DNA from: Sporosarcina ureae | GTDB taxonomy: Bacteria > Bacillota > Bacilli > Bacillales_A > Planococcaceae | NCBI RefSeq assembly: GCF_002082015.1 | Contig: NZ_CP015109.1 | Coordinates: forward strand, 870,001-934,000 | Direction of reading: 5' to 3' | Length of the DNA stretch: 64,000 bases | Part shown: piece by piece, positions 9,150 through 19,117 of the stretch | How positions within the stretch are numbered: position 1 is the stretch's first letter | Layout of the letters: each line of letters begins with the position of its first letter | Made by a program: the position numbers and the translations under genes | Notes under the pieces: model-generated | The model's input: the letters and a program-made list of their open reading frames with translations, nothing else | Databases searched by the model: none | Told to the model about the DNA's origin: nothing

Positions 9150-9740
9150 TTACTTTTGGATGATTTCAATTGATTCAATTTTAATTTCTTCATTTGGCTT
9201 ATTGTCGCGGTTCGTTTTCACGTTAGCAATTTTGTCCACAACGTCCATTCCTTCTACTACTTGACCAAATACAGAGTGTTTCTGATCCAAGTGAGGTGTT
9301 CCACCGTTTGCTTCATATGCATCCGCAATTTCTTCAGGCCATCCGCCATTTTTCAATTGTGCCGCTGAAGCGCCTGCAAGTGAAGATGCTTGTACGATGA
9401 AGAATTGGCTACCATTTGTGTTGGGTCCAGCGTTTGCCATAGATAGCGCGCCACGCAAGTTGAATAAATTCATTGTAAACTCATCTTGGAATGTATTGCC
9501 ATAGATACTTTCTCCGCCCATTCCTGTTCCAGTTGGGTCTCCACCTTGAATCATGAATTCAGGAATCACGCGATGGAAAATAATACCGTCGTAATAACCA
9601 TTTTCTGCATGAGTCAAGAAGTTTTCAACTGTTTTTGGAACTTGCTCTTTAAAAAGCTTTATTTTGATAGGCCCCATTGTGGTGTTCATCGTAACTAGTG
9701 CTTCGTTTTCTGCTACTTCAGTCGATAGTTGTGGATACAT
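9150..9740 (-). CDS. Cyclophilin-type peptidyl-prolyl cis-trans isomerase
   Basis: A 196-aa cytosolic protein without a signal peptide. Cyclophilin motifs are clear: [22 protein letters not shown], the active-site [22 protein letters not shown] and [13 protein letters not shown]. It is longer than B. subtilis PpiB (143 aa). Much of the difference is an insert of about 30 residues between NGSQFFIV and the [10 protein letters not shown] strand. It catalyses proline isomerisation during protein folding. The ATG at 9740 follows GGAGGAA; a longer frame start at 9773 has no ribosome site. Confidence 0.92.
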   Translation of the reverse strand: MYPQLSTEVAENEALVTMNTTMGPIKIKLFKEQVPKTVENFLTHAENGYYDGIIFHRVIPEFMIQGGDPTGTGMGGESIYGNTFQDEFTMNLFNLRGALSMANAGPNTNGSQFFIVQASSLAGASAAQLKNGGWPEEIADAYEANGGTPHLDQKHSVFGQVVEGMDVVDKIANVKTNRDNKPNEEIKIESIEIIQK

Positions 9741-9931
9741 GATATTCCTCCTCAAATTTACGTGCTTGTTCAATTTGCTGCATGTTTTGTGTATGAAAAC
9801 AGTCTATCATATATGCTAGCAAAATTCGATAATTGTAACTGTGACAGTTAGTTGACAAAGTTTAATTTACTGAGAAAAAGCGCAATCTGAGGACAGCGCA
9901 ACGTTGATCTATCTATAGGGATATGCGAGTT

Positions 9932-10290
9932 CGCTCATTCATTTTTGTAGGTGCTCATTGCTCTGTAGCACTCGTGGTCCATTGCTGGGGCGCTCATAAA
10001 TTCGTGTAGGCGCTCATTGTTTTTGCGTAATCGCTCTATTGCGTGAGATATCCGCTCTATCGTGGGACGTATCCGCTCATACTTGCGGGTTATGCGATCT
10101 ATCAGGCCGCTTAAGCGCTCATTGTCTTGCAGCACTCGTGGGCAGTCGCTGGGACGCTCATAAATTCGTGTAGGCGCTCATAATTCATGCGTAACCGCTC
10201 TATTGTTAGAGATATCCGCTCTATCGTGGGCCGTACCCGCTCATACTTACCGGTTATGCGATCAATCAGGCCGCTTAAACGCTCATAGCC
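9932..10290 (-). repeat. 21-bp periodic GAGCG repeat field A
   Basis: The core CGCTC (GAGCG on the minus strand) recurs at 20-21-bp spacing, for example at 10011, 10032, 10053, 10074, with a CGATC variant at 10095, then 10116. A higher-order unit repeats after 164 bp: CGCTCATAAATTCGTGTAGG occurs at 9991 and 10155. The field fills the gap between the divergent cyclophilin and yuxJ genes. On the minus strand one frame stays open and reads as heptads of the type xERLxxx, but no ribosome site supports a gene. The same core builds fields at 49.6 kb and 61.7 kb. Confidence 0.85.
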
Positions 10291-10458
10291 CTCTGCGTTT
10301 CGACTGCTCTTGAATTCGAAAAGCCAATATACGTCCCTCAGCCGGATCGAAAATTGCAATTCACTCTCCTTTTACGTGTAAGCACTATGTTTCCTTCGAC
10401 TGTCGAATTGTTTTATACTGATACTATCGAAACATTACAGGAGGAAGGCGGTTCAACG

Positions 10459-11700
10459 TTGAGTCGACATAAGAAAAACTTCATTATCATCTGGATCACG
10501 AACTTTCTTGTAGCAGGTACGATGACGATGATTATGCCATTCCTGTCGTTATATATTGAAACGTTTGGGGATTATTCTGATGCATATGTCCAGAAGTGGG
10601 CAGGATTAATATTTGGTGCTACGTTTATTACCGCGCTGGTCATGTCACCTATTTGGGGACGTTTTGCGGATCGTTTCGGTTTTAAACCTATATTGCTTAT
10701 TAATGGTTTCGGGATTACGGTTTCAGTCTTTTTGATGGGCTTTGTCAATTCCGTAGAAATCTTTTTCGTATTGAGATTTCTGATGGGCCTAGTGACAGGT
10801 TTCTTACCGACTTCATTAGCTTTCATTTCATCTCAGACTCCTCGGGAGAAAGCGGGTAAGATGCTCGGGACGCTGCAAATGGGTGGTGTCGCGGGAATGT
10901 TATTCGGCCCCGTTCTTGGTGGTCTTATGGCTGATACGTTCGGTTTTGAGTATACGTTCATTATCACGTCTATTTCCGTAGTGATCGCGACGCTGCTTGT
11001 ACTATTTGGAATTAAAGAGGAAGCACGGGTGAAAGCGAAGAAAGTAGCGAAGTATTCGCGAAAAATTATTTTAGGTGGCTTGTTTAAACACCGTCTGATG
11101 ATCAACGTCATGCTGGTCACGACGTTGATCCAAGTCGGGAATTTCAGTATTCAGCCGTTGCTGTCACTCTACGTGGCGGATTTGACCCATGCTGCAACCA
11201 ATGTTGCGTTCCTTGCTGGACTGACGTTCAGTGCAACGGGCCTCGGCAATTTACTATTCGCTAGGTATTGGGGGAAAGTTGGCGACGATGTTGGATACGA
11301 AAAAATTCTTGGGCTACTGCTCATCATGTCGTTCGTTTTCATTATTCCACAGGCATTCGTTACGTCACTTTGGCAACTGGTTTTGTTGCGGTTCTTATTT
11401 GGGATCTCGACAGGCGGTATGATTCCACTTACGACAGCGCTTGTTCGTCGTGAAGCGCCACTGGAAGTACAAGGTGAGGTTATGGGATATAACACGAGCT
11501 TCCGTTTCCTTGGTAATATTATCGGACCTATGTTTGGTGGGATTGTCAGTGGGTATATTGGGATTCCTGCAGTTTTCATCGTGACAGGTGTATTGTTCAT
11601 AGTCGGTTATTTGTTCTTATCTATGGCAGTGCGACGACCTACACAGGATTTCGAGCACTTCTTAGAAGACCGGCAAGGTGAAGCGAATGAACACGCGTAA
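10459..11700 (+). CDS. yuxJ: MFS multidrug-type exporter (YuxJ-like)
   Basis: A major facilitator protein of about 413 aa with 12 hydrophobic segments. The first loop has the MFS motif A (GRFADRFGFKP) and the second half has the weaker repeat YWGKVGDDVGYEK. The pattern resembles MdtG-type drug/H+ antiporters. The chosen start is TTG 10459, which follows AGGAGGAAGG and makes the protein begin just before the first helix; the frame is open 35 codons further upstream without ribosome site. It is followed by pbpD as in B. subtilis (yuxJ-pbpD), which supports the name; substrate unknown. Confidence 0.82.
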   Translation: MSRHKKNFIIIWITNFLVAGTMTMIMPFLSLYIETFGDYSDAYVQKWAGLIFGATFITALVMSPIWGRFADRFGFKPILLINGFGITVSVFLMGFVNSVEIFFVLRFLMGLVTGFLPTSLAFISSQTPREKAGKMLGTLQMGGVAGMLFGPVLGGLMADTFGFEYTFIITSISVVIATLLVLFGIKEEARVKAKKVAKYSRKIILGGLFKHRLMINVMLVTTLIQVGNFSIQPLLSLYVADLTHAATNVAFLAGLTFSATGLGNLLFARYWGKVGDDVGYEKILGLLLIMSFVFIIPQAFVTSLWQLVLLRFLFGISTGGMIPLTTALVRREAPLEVQGEVMGYNTSFRFLGNIIGPMFGGIVSGYIGIPAVFIVTGVLFIVGYLFLSMAVRRPTQDFEHFLEDRQGEANEHA

Positions 11701-11703
11701 ATA

Positions 11704-11741
11704 TAGCTACGTAACCTTTTTATAGGTTGCGTGGCTTTTTT
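11704..11741 (+). terminator. Terminator after yuxJ
   Basis: GCTACGTAACCT pairs with AGGTTGCGTGGC (one G-T pair and one mismatch), followed by six T. Confidence 0.85.
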
Positions 11742-11822
11742 ATTTCCTTTTGATTCAGGCGACAGTTGTCAAGATATGTTATATTTTTCTATAGCTACGT
11801 GACAGTACAGGAGGCTAGTCAG

Positions 11823-13676
11823 TTGAAACAAACGGTTGCATTAGTGATTACGCTTGCATGCGTTCCGCTATTATTATTTATTCAAAATCAAATCCACGAA
11901 GAAACCGTACAGACGAAAACATTGCATACGGCGATTCGTGACACAGTGAAGTTGGAAGTACCTACTATGACCTCCCCTATTCAAATGAAAGACCGTAACG
12001 GGACTTTATTTGCGGAAGAATATACCGAATGGAGACAGCCCATTCATTTGCAGGATATGACTTTTTTCACGCGGCAGTTATTTTTGAAAAGTGAAGATCG
12101 AACGTTTTATGAGCATCGCGGCTATGATATCGCGGCAATCATTCGAGCTTTCACGATTAACGCGGCAGCAGATGCTAAACAACAAGGAGCTTCGACCATT
12201 ACACAGCAAGTTGTCCGGATGCGCTATTTATCGACAGAGAAAACGTATGAACGGAAGTTTAAAGAGCTCTTCTTTGCAGCAGAATTAGAGAAGCAATCGA
12301 CAAAAGATGAAATTCTGGAAATGTATTTGAATGAAATGTATTTCGGCAATCAAGTATACGGCATTGGTGGCGCTGCAACCTACTACTTCAGTCGTCCTAT
12401 CGAGAAATTGCATGAGGCGGAAATTGCGTTTTTAGCGGCCATTCCAAATAATCCATCACTTTATAACCCAATCAAGCATTTTGACCAAACGAAAGAGCGT
12501 CAAATACGACTGCTTCAGGTTATGCTCGATCAACAAGTCATTACACAAGAGCAATTTGAGGCGTACAGGACGTTTCCGATTCAATTGAACGTCAAGAAAA
12601 AAGAACAGTTTCACCCAATGTACAGCACGTACGTATTGGAAGAGTTGAAAAAACTGATTGCGCAGACGGAAGGGCTTGACACGTCGATGAGTAAAGCGAA
12701 GACGCCAGAAGAACGGCAACGCTGGCAAAATGAAATCAATCGTCGTACGCGAGAAGTGATCGGCAAAGGCGTGACAATCGATACGGCACTGGATCAACAC
12801 AAGCAACAACATGATGAAAATCGCCTGAATGCGCTCATTGGAACGGGCGGTGTGCAAGCAGGGGCTGCTGTCATTGACAATGACACGCGGGAGATCATCA
12901 GTCTATATGCCGGTGCACGTTATAAAAAAACTGACTTCCATCGTGCGTATCAAGCAGTGCGACAACCAGGGTCCGCAATCAAGCCATTGCTTGTCTATGC
13001 ACCGTTTTTTGAAAGTGGTCCGTATCATGCGGATACCCCTGTCAACAGTAGTGATATTTGTATTGGGGGGTATTGTCCGAAAAACTTCGGCAACTATCAG
13101 TTTGGAACGACTACGGTACGGGAAGCATTCCGAAATAGTTATAACTCGACGGCTGTACGTTTATTGCAACGTGTAGGAATCGACGAAGCATTCTCGCATT
13201 TAGCACCTTTCCACTTCCAGCATATTGTTGAGGCTGACCGTTCTTATCCGGCAGCGCTTGGTGGCTTTTCTAAAGGCGTCACGCCATTAGAACTTGCTGG
13301 AGCAACTACGAGCTTTATCGACGGGATGTACTTGCCGCCTCGTGCGATTCGTTCGGTAAAAGATCATAAAGGGGAAGTCTTGTATAAATGGAAGGACATG
13401 TCAAAGGCGGTCTGGTCCCCTTCCACCGTCCATAGCATCCGCTCGTTGATGAGAGAAGTTGTCGTCAACGGTACTGGCGAAGGAATTGCGTATACAACAA
13501 GCTACACCGGAGCGAAAACAGGAACGACTGATGCGTTTAAAGATTTGTGGGCTATCGGTATGAATGATCGCTATACGTCAGCTGTGTGGATCGGTTACGA
13601 CAGACCGACACCAATTCCACGTCTGCGCGACCAAAAAGTTCACTTACGGGCATTTTCCTCGACGATGCGACCATAA
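11823..13676 (+). CDS. pbpD: Class A penicillin-binding protein (PBP4-type)
   Basis: A bifunctional peptidoglycan synthase of 617 aa, anchored by one N-terminal helix (about 3-20). The glycosyltransferase 51 domain (about 70-240) shows the catalytic EDRTFYEHRG and the GASTITQQ motif. The transpeptidase domain (about 330-600) shows SAIK (SxxK serine), SYN (SxN) and KTGT. Length agrees with B. subtilis PbpD (about 624). TTG 11823 was chosen because CAGGAGG lies just upstream; a longer start at 11766 has no ribosome site. Its last codons overlap no other gene and a bidirectional terminator follows. Confidence 0.9.
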   Translation: MKQTVALVITLACVPLLLFIQNQIHEETVQTKTLHTAIRDTVKLEVPTMTSPIQMKDRNGTLFAEEYTEWRQPIHLQDMTFFTRQLFLKSEDRTFYEHRGYDIAAIIRAFTINAAADAKQQGASTITQQVVRMRYLSTEKTYERKFKELFFAAELEKQSTKDEILEMYLNEMYFGNQVYGIGGAATYYFSRPIEKLHEAEIAFLAAIPNNPSLYNPIKHFDQTKERQIRLLQVMLDQQVITQEQFEAYRTFPIQLNVKKKEQFHPMYSTYVLEELKKLIAQTEGLDTSMSKAKTPEERQRWQNEINRRTREVIGKGVTIDTALDQHKQQHDENRLNALIGTGGVQAGAAVIDNDTREIISLYAGARYKKTDFHRAYQAVRQPGSAIKPLLVYAPFFESGPYHADTPVNSSDICIGGYCPKNFGNYQFGTTTVREAFRNSYNSTAVRLLQRVGIDEAFSHLAPFHFQHIVEADRSYPAALGGFSKGVTPLELAGATTSFIDGMYLPPRAIRSVKDHKGEVLYKWKDMSKAVWSPSTVHSIRSLMREVVVNGTGEGIAYTTSYTGAKTGTTDAFKDLWAIGMNDRYTSAVWIGYDRPTPIPRLRDQKVHLRAFSSTMRP

Positions 13677-13717
13677 AAGCCTTGCCAAGTCCGTTAGTTC
13701 GGATCCGCAAGGCTTTT
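13675..13717. terminator. Bidirectional terminator pbpD / yufK
   Basis: AAAAGCCTTGC pairs with GCAAGGCTTTT, with A/T runs on both sides, between convergent genes. The stop codon of pbpD touches the stem. Confidence 0.85.
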
Positions 13718-13721
13718 CCAT

Positions 13722-14294
13722 TTATTTGACTGGATTGGTTAACGGAATACTGGCGAGTAGCCCGTTGTATAGACGGATAATGATATACACAAGCCCCGCC
13801 ACGAGAACACTCCAGATGATAATCTGGAAGAAAATCAAACCCACGGTATGCGTCAGTGGCATAAATGGACTTAATTTGTACACGACATAAACAAAATACA
13901 CGAATGAAGTAATGAGGAAGATCAAGACGAGGGCCTTCCATGATTGGATACCTATTGCTGAAGCAAGTGCACCGACAAAGTAAATGACTACACCGGATTT
14001 GGACGCGCTATAGGATGCATCCGCTTCTTCTTTCAAGAAAAATAATAAGGCCGTTTCATGTATAGTGACAGCAATTAGTTTTAGCGCTGCAAATAGCATG
14101 AAGAATACTAATGAATACATCGTCAATAAAAAGATACGTAACTGAAAATCTGATAAAAACTCTCTCATACCTTGATAGAGACCGATTTCCTTAAAAAGAA
14201 TTAATGTCTCTCCAACACTATAGACACCAAAGGTCAAACTGAATAGCAAGACCGTAACAAATGGTAAATAGCTGAACAAATATGGATTTTTCAT
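13722..14294 (-). CDS. yufK: DUF5366 multi-pass membrane protein (YufK-like)
   Basis: A 190-aa, strongly hydrophobic protein with five or six predicted helices and a single charged loop (KEEADASYSASKSG) in the middle. The sequence plan and the position between pbpD and the mrp operon match B. subtilis YufK. Function is unknown. It is transcribed towards pbpD and divergently from mrpA, with about 180 bp between the starts. Confidence 0.72.
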   Translation of the reverse strand: MKNPYLFSYLPFVTVLLFSLTFGVYSVGETLILFKEIGLYQGMREFLSDFQLRIFLLTMYSLVFFMLFAALKLIAVTIHETALLFFLKEEADASYSASKSGVVIYFVGALASAIGIQSWKALVLIFLITSFVYFVYVVYKLSPFMPLTHTVGLIFFQIIIWSVLVAGLVYIIIRLYNGLLASIPLTNPVK

Positions 14295-14475
14295 AATACC
14301 CCCAAAAAATATTTTTTCATCATCCTAATAATATAAGAAGGAAGTCGAATAAAGCAATAATTGGTCAACTGTCGTCTATGCAATTTGAAATGTTTTACGC
14401 TATACTAACAAATACGCCCACGCTTATGCCTTGGGAATTGAATATGTGAAGAACATGGTTGGAAGGAGGATTCTC

Positions 14476-16884
14476 TTGGAATTCGTGTTATTGATTTTTT
14501 TACCTGTAGTCTTCGCAATACTTGTTCCTTTTGCTTATAGAAAAGTTAAAGGAATACATACAGGTTGGTTTGTTTTATTAGTCCCTCTAGTGTTATTTAG
14601 CTATTACCTGAGCTTTTTACCGCTAGTCATGGATGGTGGTCATGCTATTTCTGAAATGAAATGGATTCCGTCACTTGGAATTGCGTTTACTTCATACATA
14701 GATGGTCTTAGTTTATTATTTACGCTATTGATCACCGGAATCGGTTCGTTAGTCGTCTTGTACTCTGTGTTTTACATGGATAGGGAGAAAGAGGATCTCG
14801 GTAGCTTTTACGTCTACTTACTCATCTTTATGACCGCTATGCTCGGAGTCGTGCAATCTGACAACACGATGACACTTTACTTGTTCTGGGAGTTAACGTC
14901 CATTTCGTCCTTCTTATTGATTGGTTTCTGGTACACGAAGGACAAGTCACGTTTTGGCGCATTGAAATCGATGATGATTACGGTGTTTGGTGGATTAATG
15001 ATGCTCGGGGCATTCATTTTACTCAGTATCATGGGGGAAACATTCTCCGTTCGGGAATTAATTGCCCAAGCTCCTGATCTACTGAATCAACCGTACTTCA
15101 CTCTGGCATTAGTATTACTCTTGCTTGGTGCCTTTACGAAGTCAGCACAATTTCCATTCTATATCTGGTTACCAGATGCAATGGAAGCGCCCACACCAGT
15201 CAGTGCGTATTTACACTCTGCCACGATGGTGAAGGCGGGCATTTATCTGGTCGCGCGATTTACACCGATTTTCGGCTCAGCGTCCACTTGGATCTGGCTC
15301 GTTACAGGAATTGGATTGTTGACGCTGTTCTGGGGTTCATTATTCGCAGTAAAACAAACTGATTTGAAAGCGATTTTAGCATTTTCAACAGTCAGTCAAC
15401 TTGGTTTAATCATGTCGTTACTTGGCGCTGGCGCTATTTCATACCATACGACCGCAGCCATGTTCAGCTTCGCGACGTATGCAGCAATCTTCCACTTGAT
15501 TAACCACGCAGCATTTAAAGGTGGGCTCTTCATGATCGCAGGTATTATTGATCATGAAACCGGTACCAGGGATATTCGTAAGCTAGGTGGGTTAATGAGC
15601 GTCATGCCAATCAGCTTTACTGTGGCTGCGATTGGTTCATTGTCTATGGCTGGCTTGCCTCCATTCAATGGATTCTTGAGTAAAGAGATGTTCTTGGAAT
15701 CTATGGTAGCACTTCGACATTTTGAGTTATTCAACTTCGATACGTGGGGTATTATGTTCCCAATCGTCGCTTGGGTGGCTAGTGTGTTTACGTTTACGTA
15801 CAGTATGTATTTTGTATTGAAAACATTTATTGGACAGAAGAAGTTTGAACAATTGCCGAAGCAACCGCATGAAGCACCGATTGGGATGCTACTTGCACCG
15901 ATGATTTTGGCCACAATCGTCATTGTCGTGTTCTTCATTCCGAATGTCGTCGGGAAGTGGATTATTAAGCCGGCTGTCATGGCGGTTCAACCGACATTGT
16001 ATGCAAGTCCATCCGCTATCGACATTCATGTCAAAGCATGGCATGGATTTGGAGCTGTTGGCTTATGGCTAACCATTGGGGTAATCGTATTCGGTACGTT
16101 ACTTTACTTGACCATTCCGAAATGGCAACCACTTTATCGTATCCAACCTGATCAGCTATCGCTAAATAACGGTTATGATGCGATGATGCGCGGAAGCGAA
16201 AAAGGTATGAATCGGGTGTCTCGCCTTTATATGACAGGCAAGATTCGGACATACTTATTGTATATGTTCGCATTTATGTCCGTTACGATCATTGCGTTGT
16301 TGTTTATCAAGGATGCATTCGTTGTCGATATGAACAGTTTCGCAGCGATTACATTATATGGTTCTTTAAATGCGATCGTGTTACTTGTATCTGTTGGATT
16401 TGTCGTGTTTGCGAAGTCTCGTCTTGCTGCGATTATCGCGCTTGGCGGCGTCGGGTATTCCGTCGCGTTATTCTTCGTCATCTTCAAAGCACCTGACTTA
16501 GCACTGACACAGCTTGTCATCGAGACAGTATCCGTTGCGTTGTTCTTACTGGCATTTAAGCATTTGCCGGCACTCAGCACGCACGGGGAAACGAAAAGCA
16601 ATAAAATGGTCAATCTGATGGTTTCATTGAGTGTAGGGGTGATGGTGACTTTGGTCGCCCTATCCAGTCATTCACAAAAAATGATTCCTTCGATTTCCCA
16701 ATACTACAAAGATACGGTGGAGACGGAAGCCGCTGGCGGAAATATCGTCAACGTCATTCTCGTGGATTATCGTGGATTTGATACATTATTTGAGATCGCA
16801 GTTCTTGCTATTGCTGGGATCGCGGTACTTGGCATGATTCGCTTGCGTGTATCGAGAAAGGAGCAGACTGATGAAAACAAATGA
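14476..16884 (+). CDS. mrpA: Na+/H+ antiporter subunit A
   Basis: An 802-aa membrane protein with about 20 helices. The NuoL-like core (about 1-480) has the proton-channel segments LLFLFWE-type 'LYLFWELTSISSFLLIGFW' and 'PTPVSAYLHSATMVKAGIYL' with the conserved Glu and Lys. The C-terminal part (about 610-780) is the MrpB/DUF4040-like module. It is the largest subunit of the hetero-oligomeric Mrp antiporter that expels Na+ in exchange for H+. TTG 14476 follows GGAAGGAGGA and gives nearly the same length as B. subtilis MrpA (801). First gene of a tight seven-gene operon. Confidence 0.94.
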   Translation: MEFVLLIFLPVVFAILVPFAYRKVKGIHTGWFVLLVPLVLFSYYLSFLPLVMDGGHAISEMKWIPSLGIAFTSYIDGLSLLFTLLITGIGSLVVLYSVFYMDREKEDLGSFYVYLLIFMTAMLGVVQSDNTMTLYLFWELTSISSFLLIGFWYTKDKSRFGALKSMMITVFGGLMMLGAFILLSIMGETFSVRELIAQAPDLLNQPYFTLALVLLLLGAFTKSAQFPFYIWLPDAMEAPTPVSAYLHSATMVKAGIYLVARFTPIFGSASTWIWLVTGIGLLTLFWGSLFAVKQTDLKAILAFSTVSQLGLIMSLLGAGAISYHTTAAMFSFATYAAIFHLINHAAFKGGLFMIAGIIDHETGTRDIRKLGGLMSVMPISFTVAAIGSLSMAGLPPFNGFLSKEMFLESMVALRHFELFNFDTWGIMFPIVAWVASVFTFTYSMYFVLKTFIGQKKFEQLPKQPHEAPIGMLLAPMILATIVIVVFFIPNVVGKWIIKPAVMAVQPTLYASPSAIDIHVKAWHGFGAVGLWLTIGVIVFGTLLYLTIPKWQPLYRIQPDQLSLNNGYDAMMRGSEKGMNRVSRLYMTGKIRTYLLYMFAFMSVTIIALLFIKDAFVVDMNSFAAITLYGSLNAIVLLVSVGFVVFAKSRLAAIIALGGVGYSVALFFVIFKAPDLALTQLVIETVSVALFLLAFKHLPALSTHGETKSNKMVNLMVSLSVGVMVTLVALSSHSQKMIPSISQYYKDTVETEAAGGNIVNVILVDYRGFDTLFEIAVLAIAGIAVLGMIRLRVSRKEQTDENK

Positions 16885-17293
16885 TGTTATTTTACAAACC
16901 GCAGCTAAAGTAGTGTTTTTCATCATCTTCCTGTTCTCCATACACATCTTTTTTGCAGGTCATTATGCACCGGGCGGAGGTTTTGTCGGCGGCTTGTTGA
17001 CGACAGGTGCGATTTTGCTGCTGTTGTTGGCATTCGATATACGGACAATCCAACAAATTCTTCCGTTCAACTTTACGGTAATGACTGCCATTGGGTTATT
17101 GCTTGCGTTAGGTACAGCGGCGGGTTCCATTTTCTTTAACGTGCCATTCTTTACACATGCATTCGGTGATTTTGACTTGCCGCTGTTCGGGCATACATCT
17201 CTGCATACAGCGATGTTGTTTGATAGTGGAGTGTACTTAGTTGTCGTTGGTTCCGCCATCACGATTATTCAATCGATTGGAGGCGATGACTGA
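16871..17293 (+). CDS. mrpB: Na+/H+ antiporter subunit B
   Basis: A 140-aa protein with four helices and the MnhB-domain signature HYAPGGGFVGGL. The ATG at 16871 follows AAGGAG inside the end of mrpA (14-nt overlap), so translation is coupled. A longer in-frame start at 16847 has no ribosome site. Confidence 0.93.
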   Translation: MKTNDVILQTAAKVVFFIIFLFSIHIFFAGHYAPGGGFVGGLLTTGAILLLLLAFDIRTIQQILPFNFTVMTAIGLLLALGTAAGSIFFNVPFFTHAFGDFDLPLFGHTSLHTAMLFDSGVYLVVVGSAITIIQSIGGDD

Positions 17294-17634
17294 TGGAATT
17301 TATCCTATCCATTCTCATCGGGGTATTATTTACGGCAGCCGTCTATTTGATTTTATCCAGAAGTTTATTAAAAGTGATTTTAGGTACTGGTTTGCTTAGT
17401 CATGGAGCCCACTTGCTCATCCTCACAATGGGTGGACTTAAAGGTTCGGCGCCACCTGTCGTACTAGATGGTGTGACGGATTTTGCAGATCCCCTGCCTC
17501 AAGCATTGATCTTAACTGCGATCGTCATCAGTTTTGGTGTGACGGCGGTCATGCTAGTTATGGCATATCGTATGTATGATGTGCACAGAACAGATAATAT
17601 GAATGAATTGAGAGGGAATGATGAACATGATTAA
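17293..17634 (+). CDS. mrpC: Na+/H+ antiporter subunit C
   Basis: A 113-aa NuoK-like subunit with three helices. GTGLLSHGAHLLILTMGG and DPLPQALILTAIVI are typical of MnhC/MrpC. The start overlaps the mrpB stop (TGATG), and the end overlaps the start region of mrpD. Confidence 0.93.
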   Translation: MEFILSILIGVLFTAAVYLILSRSLLKVILGTGLLSHGAHLLILTMGGLKGSAPPVVLDGVTDFADPLPQALILTAIVISFGVTAVMLVMAYRMYDVHRTDNMNELRGNDEHD

Positions 17635-19111
17635 TCTTCTTTTATTTCCGATCATTATTCCTTTCTTTTTCGCGATGATCTTAATGTTTTTTAAAGAGCA
17701 AGTGGTCGTCCAGAGAGTGTTGACACTGATCGGATTAGCTTTCAGCCTTGTTGCTTCTTTCTGGCTTATCGCGACAGTGAAGACAGAAGGAATCCAAACC
17801 GTGACACTTGGGAGCTGGCCTGCGCCATTCGGTATTACGATGGTGTCAGACATGTTCTCCGCCTTGCTCGTCACGACGACGATTATCATTACCATCTTTG
17901 TCGTCATCTATAGCTTTTCATCCATTGGTGTAGAAAGAGAAAGATTTTTCTACTACCCTGCCATTTTGTTTATGATTACAGGAATCAATGGTGCCTTTAC
18001 AACAGGCGATATTTTCAATATGTTCGTATTTTTCGAGGTGCTACTGATCGCGTCGTATTTGCTTATTGTACTTGGCGGCGAGAAGCGGCAGCTTCGTGAA
18101 TCTATAAAATACATATTGGTGAACGTCATTTCATCTGCTATCTTTGTAGTTGCAGTAGCGTACTTGTACTCTATTATTGGCACTTTAAATATGGCGGATA
18201 TTTCGGTGAAAATTGCTGAGATCAATCAACCGGGGATTATTTCTGTTATCGCGATTTTGTTTTTAATCGTCTTCGGAATAAAAGGGGCTATCTTCCCTTT
18301 GTATTTCTGGTTACCGAATTCGTACGCTGCACCTCCAATACCTATTCTTGCATTGTTCGGTGCCCTACTCACTAAAGTAGGCGTTTATGCCATCACGCGT
18401 ACGTATACGTTGTTTTTCGTACACGACATTGGGTTTACGCACCAGTTTTTGATGGTTCTATCGTTACTCACTATCATTGCAGGTTGTATCGGGGCTCTCG
18501 CGTATTTCGATCTGAAGCAAATCATCATTTACAACATCATCATCGCAGTAGGTGTCATCTTGTTCGGCGTAGCGCAAATGAATACGTCTGGACTAGAAGG
18601 CGCGGTTTACTATTTACTTCATGATATGTTGATCAAAGCTGCATTGTTTGTTTTGATTGGTATTGTGATTTATGCAACTGGCACTTCGAATTTGCGGGAA
18701 ATGGGCGGCCTAATTAAAACCCATGCAACACTTGGTTGGACGTATTTAATCGCTGCATTCGGTCTCGCTGGTATTCCTCCGTTAAGTGGATTTCTTGGGA
18801 AAGTGCTCATCACAAAAGGTGCGTTTGAAGCGGATCATGTGATCGGTAGTATCATAATTTTAGTTTCTAGCTTAGTTGTGCTACTGTCTGTCATTCGGAT
18901 TTTCATTTATGCATTTTGGGGGCCTCAGAAGAACGAGTTGCCTATTCGCGATCAACGTACGTACCGTCAAATGATGTTCCCGGCTATTATGCTAGTACTC
19001 ATTACGGTAGCATATGGCGTCGGTGCTGAATGGCTTATGCCATATATGACGGATGCAGCGGATGTACTGGCTGATCCATCCATCTATATAAATGCGGTGT
19101 TAAAGGAGTAG
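17627..19111 (+). CDS. mrpD: Na+/H+ antiporter subunit D
   Basis: A proton-translocating subunit of about 494 aa, NuoM/N-like, with 14 helices. Conserved segments include NMFVFFEVLLIASYLLIV (helix with the key Glu), FWLPNSYAAPPIPILALFGALLTKVG (with the key Lys) and AAFGLAGIPPLSGFLGK. Three in-frame ATG codons lie within ten bases (17618, 17621, 17627). I chose 17627 because GAGAGGG is 10 nt upstream and the protein then begins at the first helix as in relatives, but 17621 is also possible. Confidence 0.93.
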   Translation: MINLLLFPIIIPFFFAMILMFFKEQVVVQRVLTLIGLAFSLVASFWLIATVKTEGIQTVTLGSWPAPFGITMVSDMFSALLVTTTIIITIFVVIYSFSSIGVERERFFYYPAILFMITGINGAFTTGDIFNMFVFFEVLLIASYLLIVLGGEKRQLRESIKYILVNVISSAIFVVAVAYLYSIIGTLNMADISVKIAEINQPGIISVIAILFLIVFGIKGAIFPLYFWLPNSYAAPPIPILALFGALLTKVGVYAITRTYTLFFVHDIGFTHQFLMVLSLLTIIAGCIGALAYFDLKQIIIYNIIIAVGVILFGVAQMNTSGLEGAVYYLLHDMLIKAALFVLIGIVIYATGTSNLREMGGLIKTHATLGWTYLIAAFGLAGIPPLSGFLGKVLITKGAFEADHVIGSIIILVSSLVVLLSVIRIFIYAFWGPQKNELPIRDQRTYRQMMFPAIMLVLITVAYGVGAEWLMPYMTDAADVLADPSIYINAVLKE

Positions 19112-19117
19112 AGGTCA

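Noticed and set aside
9935-10359. Two overlapping minus-strand ORFs (66 and 82 aa) with xERLxxx heptads
   Set aside because: They are produced by the 21-bp repeats, have no ribosome sites, and the equivalent repeats elsewhere contain stops. Kept only as a finding.
11169-11600. 143-aa antisense ORF inside yuxJ, and similar long antisense ORFs (15552-15980, 16227-16613, 57673-58197)
   Set aside because: Each mirrors a real gene with clear family motifs on the other strand and lacks a ribosome site.
13552-13941. 129-aa minus-strand ORF across the pbpD terminator
   Set aside because: It spans the 3' end of pbpD, a terminator and yufK in another frame, with no start signal.
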